Below are positions 59,544-64,000 of a stretch of DNA of 64,000 bases, piece after piece. The translations under genes and the position numbers were made by a program. The DNA is from Melghiribacillus thermohalophilus (GTDB lineage: Bacteria > Bacillota > Bacilli > Bacillales > Alkalibacillaceae). The stretch lies in contig NZ_SMAN01000006.1 in NCBI RefSeq assembly GCF_004342905.1, forward strand, positions 35,045 through 99,044, read 5' to 3'. How positions within the stretch are numbered: position 1 is the stretch's first letter; each line of letters opens with the position of its first letter. The notes under the pieces are model-generated. The model worked only from the letters and a program-made list of their open reading frames with translations. It did no database searches and had not been told where the DNA came from.

Positions 59544-59675
59544 CTAGCGGGCTGGATGATCACAGTCATAGCAAAGGTTGCCGTAGCAATCTGCCTGTTC
59601 CTGAATGTCTTTGCCACACTTGGAACACTTTTTTTGAGGCAGGTTACGGAAAAATTCCAGCACACTCTTTATCAC
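59544..59675 (-). CDS. yhfH: YhfH-like four-cysteine mini-protein
   Basis: 43 residues, easily missed because of its length. The translation begins MIKSVLEFFRNLPQKK, then CSKC, an acidic GKDIQEQADCYGN segment and CYDC, ending HPAR; this gives CxxC-x9-C-x4-CxxC, a small zinc finger or ribbon. It matches B. subtilis YhfH in size, cysteine pattern and place next to yhfI. The GTG start is 7 nt from GGGGGG and a terminator follows 54 bp after the stop. Function unknown. Divergent from yhfI. Confidence 0.8.
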   Translation of the reverse strand: MIKSVLEFFRNLPQKKCSKCGKDIQEQADCYGNLCYDCDHPAR

Positions 59676-59781
59676 TTCAAATCCCCCCGTAAAATGGTTT
59701 ACACATATATTGTATTATAACAATTTATTTATTGCAACTATCTGTTTTATAACAATTGTTTTTTGTTTGAGAGGTGGTGTC

Positions 59782-60516
59782 ATGAAGCTAACGGTCATCG
59801 GTTTCTGGGGAGCCTATCCGGAGGCAAACGGAGCGACTTCCGGGTATTTACTGGAAAAAGATGGATTTTTCTGTCTCATTGACTGTGGGAGTGGTGTTTT
59901 GTCCAGACTGCAAAATGTTATTAAACCTGCCGATTTAGACGCTGTGATTTTATCTCATTATCATCATGACCATATTGCCGATGTCGGTCCTCTGCAATAT
60001 GCCTTTCTCATTCATCATCAACTTCATCATTCGAATCTGGTATTGCCAATCTATGGACATGAGGATGATCAGGAATCATTTGACCGGTTGACCCATCACT
60101 ATACAAGGAAAGAGGCATATGATCCGGATCGGGGTCTTCAACTCGGGCCTTTTCAGTTTGATTTTATTAAAACCAGACACCCGGCGCCGTGTTATGCCAT
60201 GAGGATCAGCGATGGGAAGCAGACGGTTGTATACACTGCGGATACGAGTTATTTTCCGGAACTCACTTCTTTTTCTGCAAACGCGGACTTACTAATCGCT
60301 GAGAGCAGTTTTTATAAAGGGATGGATGGCAGAGGTGCCGGTCATATGAACAGCATTGAATGTGGCCGGTTGGCTGAAGAGGCAGGTGTAAAAGAACTCT
60401 GGCTTACCCATCTGCCCCATTTTGGAAACGTGAGTCAATTGAAACAGGAAGCACAGGAAGTGTTTTCAGGGAAAACGAAACTGGCAGAAGAAAGGCTCGT
60501 GTGGTTCGGAGAGTAG
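59782..60516 (+). CDS. yhfI: Metallo-beta-lactamase-fold hydrolase (YhfI-like)
   Basis: 244 residues. The metal motif is SHYHHDHIADVG near residue 60, followed by IKTRHPAPCYAMRI (His near 132), YTADTSYFPE (Asp near 152) and LTHLPHFG (His near 212), the full ligand set of an RNase Z-like/MBL phosphodiesterase. The exact substrate is unknown; RNase Z-specific exosite residues are not evident. ATG follows GAGAGGTGG; the frame extends 24 codons without a site. The lipoate ligase gene follows after 37 bp, probably in the same transcript. Confidence 0.88.
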   Translation: MKLTVIGFWGAYPEANGATSGYLLEKDGFFCLIDCGSGVLSRLQNVIKPADLDAVILSHYHHDHIADVGPLQYAFLIHHQLHHSNLVLPIYGHEDDQESFDRLTHHYTRKEAYDPDRGLQLGPFQFDFIKTRHPAPCYAMRISDGKQTVVYTADTSYFPELTSFSANADLLIAESSFYKGMDGRGAGHMNSIECGRLAEEAGVKELWLTHLPHFGNVSQLKQEAQEVFSGKTKLAEERLVWFGE

Positions 60517-60553
60517 AACTAGATTTGCAAGAATTGAAAAGGAGGAAGAAACG

Positions 60554-61561
60554 ATGATGTATTTTATCGATAATGAGGGAATTACCGACCCCAGAATGAA
60601 CCTGGCGATTGAAGAATATGCACTAAAGAATTTAAATATCGAGGAGGATCGTACATATTTATTATTTTATGTCAATGAACCGTCTATCATTATCGGGAAA
60701 AATCAGAATACCATTGAAGAAATCAATACGGATTATGTTGAAGAGAACCATATCCATGTCGTCCGCCGTTTGTCCGGCGGCGGAGCAGTTTATCATGATC
60801 TAGGGAATCTCAATTTCAGCTTTATTACAAAAGATGACGGAAATAGTTTCAGTGATTTTGAAAAGTTTACACGTCCGGTAGTTGAAGCTTTGCATAAATT
60901 AGGGGTGAAGGCTGAACTTTCCGGGCGCAATGACATTGTCGTTGAAGGCAGGAAAATTTCCGGAAATGCTCAATTTGCCACACGGGGCCGGATGTTCAGC
61001 CACGGCACACTCATGCTTGATTCAGAGATTGAAAATGTCGTGAAAAGCCTCAGAGTAAAATCCGACAAAATCCGATCAAAGGGCATTAAATCGATTCGCA
61101 GCCGTGTGGCAAATATTTCAGAATTTCTTGAGGAAAAAATTTCGATGGAAGAATTTAAAGACCTCTTGCTTCGCTATATTTTTGATGTGGATTCGGCTGA
61201 AAAAGTTCCCCGCTACCAATTGACGGACAAAGACTGGACGGAGATTCATCAAATCTCCAAAGACCGCTATCAGAACTGGGACTGGAATTATGGGAAGTCT
61301 CCATCCTTTGATATTGAACACTCCAAGCGTTTTGAAGGGGTCGGTTCCATTGATGTCCGCATGAATGTCAAAAAAGGGATCATTGAGGACTGCAAAATTT
61401 ATGGTGATTTCTTTGGTGTTGGCGATGTCAAAGATATCGAACACAGATTAACAGGGACACGGTATGACCGCATGTCCATTGAAAAAGCTTTAAAAGATGT
61501 AGATCTGAAGCATTACTTTGGAAAAGTTTCCAGAGATGAGTTTATTCGGATGGTTTATTAA
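60554..61561 (+). CDS. lplJ: Lipoate-protein ligase LplJ
   Basis: 335 residues. Activates lipoate with ATP and attaches it to lipoyl domains or GcvH. Motifs: RRLSGGGAVYHDLGNLNFSF near residue 72 (lipoyl-AMP site), GRNDIVVEGRKISGNAQ near 124 with the catalytic lysine, and the C-terminal accessory domain from about 250 (WNYGKSPSFDIEHSKRFEGV). Size and order correspond to B. subtilis LplJ (YhfJ). ATG is 8 nt from AGGAGG. A terminator follows. Confidence 0.95.
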   Translation: MMYFIDNEGITDPRMNLAIEEYALKNLNIEEDRTYLLFYVNEPSIIIGKNQNTIEEINTDYVEENHIHVVRRLSGGGAVYHDLGNLNFSFITKDDGNSFSDFEKFTRPVVEALHKLGVKAELSGRNDIVVEGRKISGNAQFATRGRMFSHGTLMLDSEIENVVKSLRVKSDKIRSKGIKSIRSRVANISEFLEEKISMEEFKDLLLRYIFDVDSAEKVPRYQLTDKDWTEIHQISKDRYQNWDWNYGKSPSFDIEHSKRFEGVGSIDVRMNVKKGIIEDCKIYGDFFGVGDVKDIEHRLTGTRYDRMSIEKALKDVDLKHYFGKVSRDEFIRMVY

Positions 61562-61587
61562 ACCAGAAACCATTCAAGTACTAAAGG

Positions 61588-61626
61588 TAGCAGAGCCGGC
61601 ACGGCAGTCAGGTTCTGCTATTTTTT
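61588..61626 (+). terminator. Intrinsic terminator of yhfI-lplJ
   Basis: TAGCAGAGCC pairs with GGTTCTGCTA (10 bp, one G-T) with a 13-nt loop, followed by TTTTTT. Confidence 0.88.
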
Positions 61627-61678
61627 ATTCGAACCTCTTGCCAGTGCTACTACTCTTTGTGAACAGGAGGGAATCAAG

Positions 61679-62185
61679 TTGGTAGATATAATAAAAGCGA
61701 GTAAAGATCACGTCAAAAGAATCGCCAGAGTATGTACAGAGGGTTACTGGAGTACTTACAGCGGTTTATTGCCGGCAGAGTATATTGAGAGAATTGTAAA
61801 GGAGTTTTATAACCAACAGCGGATTCTAAAGGAAGTTACCCATACTGACAGGAACTGGGGAGGTTATTTTGTTGCCCTTGAAGACGAGGAGGTCATAGGC
61901 GCCGGGGGAGGGGGGATGATTGGAGACACATCCGGGGAAATTTTTGTTCTATACATGGACCCGAAACGAAGAAACGAGGGAATTGGCACCAGACTGTTAG
62001 CTGCCATTACAGAACAGCAAAAAAACTGGGGTGCCACCGAACAGTGGGTTTCGGTTCAAAAGGGTAATCAAAAGGGGATTCCTTTTTATGAAGCAAAAGG
62101 GTTTTCTTTTCAATACGAAAAGCCGGGATACGCGAATAAAGAAGGAGAAGATTTTGTTTCTCTTAGATACCACAGGTATATTTAA
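61679..62185 (+). CDS. GNAT-family N-acetyltransferase
   Basis: 168 residues. N-terminal IIKASKDHVKRIARVCTEGY and acetyl-CoA loop RRNEGIGTRLLAAITEQ near residue 105; VSVQKGNQKGIPFYEAKGFS near 130 is the usual C-terminal unit. A glycine run (GAGGGGMIG) sits in the strand before the cofactor loop. The substrate is unknown. TTG start, 7 nt from AGGAGGG. It resembles the GNAT at 0.6 kb in outline (both act on a W/Y-x-TY region near residue 30), but identity looks low. Confidence 0.9.
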   Translation: MVDIIKASKDHVKRIARVCTEGYWSTYSGLLPAEYIERIVKEFYNQQRILKEVTHTDRNWGGYFVALEDEEVIGAGGGGMIGDTSGEIFVLYMDPKRRNEGIGTRLLAAITEQQKNWGATEQWVSVQKGNQKGIPFYEAKGFSFQYEKPGYANKEGEDFVSLRYHRYI

Positions 62186-62228
62186 CCGTGTTTCTTCTCT
62201 CATTCGTCAAACTTTTTGATCAGCAGCC

Positions 62229-62257
62229 TTGTCCTGGTGTTTTCTGTATTTTATAAT
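62229..62257 (+). promoter_or_regulatory. Sigma-A promoter of lcfB
   Basis: TTGTCC and perfect TATAAT are separated by exactly 17 nt, about 80 nt before the start codon and just upstream of the FadR-like box. Confidence 0.6.
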
Positions 62258-62287
62258 AAATTTAGAAAATTTTTTAATATCATAATA

Positions 62288-62305
62288 TGAATGAGTGTTC
62301 ATTCA
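62288..62305. promoter_or_regulatory. FadR operator in the lcfB leader
   Basis: TGAATGA-GTGT-TCATTCA is a perfect inverted repeat matching the B. subtilis FadR consensus TGAATGA-N4-TCATTCA, and one further A-T pair extends it. It lies about 30 nt downstream of the -10 box, so a bound repressor would block elongation; long-chain acyl-CoA would relieve it. Confidence 0.75.
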
Positions 62306-62336
62306 TAACACTTTTTTAACTGGGGGAGGGCATGAC

Positions 62337-63875
62337 ATGAATTTAAGTGATCAGCTAACCGTAACTGCAAAGAAAAATTTAACAAAAACTGCACTCTATT
62401 TTCAGGGGAAAGAAACGTCTTATCAGGAACTGGAGGGAGCGGTAACGAAATTCGCATCAAGCCTGAAAAAATTGGGATTTCAAAAAGGGGACCATATCGC
62501 CTTAGTCGTGGGAAATACCCCTCATTTTGTCATTGGCTTATATGGAGCACTTCGTCTGGGAGTAACTGTCATACCGATTAATCCGATTTACACACCCGAT
62601 GAGTTGTCGTATATTATCAACAATGGAGATGTAAAAGGAATTATCACCCTGGATATGTTGCTGGAAAAGTTTGAAAAAATGGCCGAAGATTTACCGAAAG
62701 TGGAGCATTATATTATTGCAGAAACAAACCCAGAAGTACCATTCGGTCATTCATCCCTTTCGCCGAAATTGAAATCGTTTACACAGCTCGTACAGGAAGG
62801 GGAACTCGATTTTGAACGTCCTTATCTGGATGATGATGATGTTGCCGTTATTTTGTATACATCTGGCACAACTGGAAAACCGAAGGGAGCTATGCTGACC
62901 CATAAAAACCTTTATTCAAACGCGAAAGATGTGGGTACATATCTTGGTATTACGCCTGATGACAGGGTAATTGCAACCCTTCCAATGTTCCACGTATTCT
63001 GCTTAACAGTTGCGTTAAACGCTCCATTAATGAGCGGCGGGACGGTTCTGGTGGTACCGAAATTTTCACCTGAAACGATTTTTAAATTAACAAGGGAACA
63101 ACAGGCAACAGTCTTTGCCGGGGTGCCGACGATGTACAATTATTTGTTACAGTATCCAGAGGGGAAATCATCTGATTTTGAATCGATTCGCTTATGTGTT
63201 TCGGGTGGAGCATCCATGCCCGTAGCCCTTCTGGAAAACTTTGAAAAGAAGTTCAACTGCCAGATCTCTGAAGGCTACGGCCTGTCAGAATCATCACCGG
63301 TTACTTGTTTTAATCCTCTTGATCGGCCACGGAAAGCCGGTTCAATTGGTACCAGTATCATCCATGTGGAAAATAAAGTTGTAGATGAAAATGGAGAAGA
63401 GGTTCCTGTCGGAGAAGTAGGAGAACTGATCGTCAGGGGTCCAAATGTGATGAAAGGTTACTATAAAATGCCGGAGGAGACAGCTGCTACTTTAAAGGAC
63501 GGATGGCTATATACCGGAGATATGGCACGGGTGGATGAAGACGGCTATTTTTATATCGTTGACCGTAAAAAAGATTTAATACTGGTGGGAGGTTATAACG
63601 TATACCCCCGCGAAGTAGAAGAAGTGCTATACAGTCATCCGAAAGTGGCTGAAGCAGCGGTTGTCGGGGTGCCGGATCCCGATACAGGAGAAGCGGTTGC
63701 CGCCTTTGTTGTATCAAAGGATGAAAGCTTAACAGAAGAGGAATTAATAGCCTATTGCAAAGAGCATCTGGCAAAATATAAAATCCCTTCTTCCATTTCT
63801 TTTATGGAAGAATTGCCGAAAAACACAACCGGCAAGATCCTGCGCAGACATCTGAAAGAAAAAATCAAACAATAG
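62337..63875 (+). CDS. lcfB: Long-chain fatty acid-CoA ligase
   Basis: 512 residues, adenylate-forming family. P-loop [18 protein letters not shown] near residue 180, GYGLSESSP near 315, [20 protein letters not shown] near 390 (A8 hinge with Asp), and the A10 lysine in [14 protein letters not shown] near 500. It activates fatty acids for beta-oxidation. B. subtilis lcfB (yhfL) follows yhfJ/yhfK and is a FadR target, matching the operator here. The chosen ATG is 6 nt from GGGGGAGGG; an overlapping out-of-frame ATG is ignored. Confidence 0.94.
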   Translation: MNLSDQLTVTAKKNLTKTALYFQGKETSYQELEGAVTKFASSLKKLGFQKGDHIALVVGNTPHFVIGLYGALRLGVTVIPINPIYTPDELSYIINNGDVKGIITLDMLLEKFEKMAEDLPKVEHYIIAETNPEVPFGHSSLSPKLKSFTQLVQEGELDFERPYLDDDDVAVILYTSGTTGKPKGAMLTHKNLYSNAKDVGTYLGITPDDRVIATLPMFHVFCLTVALNAPLMSGGTVLVVPKFSPETIFKLTREQQATVFAGVPTMYNYLLQYPEGKSSDFESIRLCVSGGASMPVALLENFEKKFNCQISEGYGLSESSPVTCFNPLDRPRKAGSIGTSIIHVENKVVDENGEEVPVGEVGELIVRGPNVMKGYYKMPEETAATLKDGWLYTGDMARVDEDGYFYIVDRKKDLILVGGYNVYPREVEEVLYSHPKVAEAAVVGVPDPDTGEAVAAFVVSKDESLTEEELIAYCKEHLAKYKIPSSISFMEELPKNTTGKILRRHLKEKIKQ

Positions 63876-63913
63876 TCGGAAGTAAAAGATTTGCCCTCTG
63901 TTGAATGAACTAT

Positions 63914-63961
63914 ACCCCAGTTAGTGGACAAATAACAAAAAGTCCCTAGCTGGGGTTTTTT
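63914..63961 (+). terminator. Intrinsic terminator of lcfB
   Basis: ACCCCAG...CTGGGGT closes an imperfect stem continued by AGTGGAC/GTCCCT around a 12-nt A-rich loop, followed by six T residues. Confidence 0.85.
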
Positions 63962-63975
63962 GTTTATTAACCTGT

Positions 63976-63987
63976 TATAATGAATGA
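63976..63987 (+). promoter_or_regulatory. -10 box with FadR half-site at the window edge
   Basis: TATAAT runs directly into TGAATGA, one half of a FadR site; the other half is degenerate (3 of 7). The gene it serves lies outside the window. Confidence 0.35.
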
Positions 63988-64000
63988 AATATTAATGGAA

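Noticed and set aside
1..64000. Insertion sequences, prophage, CRISPR, rRNA or tRNA clusters
   Set aside because: No transposase, integrase, phage structural gene, spaced direct-repeat array or rRNA-like sequence was found on either strand.

Overview
The window looks like chromosomal backbone from a low-GC, endospore-forming member of the Bacillaceae. This rests on strong AGGAGG-type ribosome binding sites with ATG, GTG and TTG starts, an alpha/beta-type spore protein, PrsA, ScoC/Hpr, EcsABC, two Lia-type systems and an OpuA glycine betaine transporter. From about 22 to 64 kb the gene order recalls the Bacillus subtilis yhaR-yhaQ-yhaP-yhaO-yhaN-yhaM-prsA-yhaI-hpr-yhaH-trpP-hit-ecsABC-yhaA-hemEHY-yhfHI-lplJ-lcfB neighbourhood, with extra modules inserted. 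Several membrane and exported proteins are very acidic and osmolyte uptake is present, which would fit a moderately halotolerant species; that is inference. I saw no rRNA, tRNA, CRISPR array, insertion sequence or prophage.

Layout. 0.1-12 kb: mostly monocistronic housekeeping genes (GNAT, Mn-type cation efflux, WrbA, an acidic exported DUF5667 protein, a chemoreceptor, a VanY-type carboxypeptidase lipoprotein, a UMF1-type MFS carrier, a zinc-dependent phospholipase C-like protein, fumarase). 12-19 kb: spore protein, zinc-ribbon protein, a complete lia locus on the minus strand (liaI, liaH, an odd 371-nt spacer, liaF, liaS, liaR), an MsmX/UgpC-type ATPase and a PucR-type regulator. 19-22 kb: a persulfide-sensor-like CsoR-family repressor, then yheB-yheA. 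22-34 kb: the yha cluster, encoding a NatAB-like exporter, the YhaO/YhaN nuclease-ATPase pair, YhaM exoribonuclease and the PrsA foldase. 34-44 kb: yhaI/scoC, a divergent pair of operons (ECF sigma plus anti-sigma against a NEW3-domain protein plus ABC transporter), then a GbsR/OpcR-type regulator divergent from opuA. 44-50 kb: yhaH, trpP with a TRAP-like leader, hit, ecsABC, an M20 amidohydrolase and a ferritin-like protein. 50-54 kb: a second LiaFSR-like system followed by a BdbC/thioredoxin pair. 54-59 kb: hmoB (heme degradation) divergent from hemE-hemH-hemY (late heme synthesis). 59-64 kb: yhfH (43 codons), yhfI, lplJ, a GNAT and lcfB behind a near-perfect FadR box.

Themes. Envelope stress and secretion recur: two Lia systems, LiaH/PspA, an ECF/anti-sigma pair, PrsA, EcsABC and disulfide exchange proteins. 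The most interesting unexplained material is non-coding. It includes a promoter-to-terminator minus-strand transcript next to a 21-bp minisatellite near 10.4 kb, a second such unit between hit and ecsA, two possibly related folded elements at 3.2 and 19.65 kb, another at 22.0 kb, and the structured liaH-liaF spacer.
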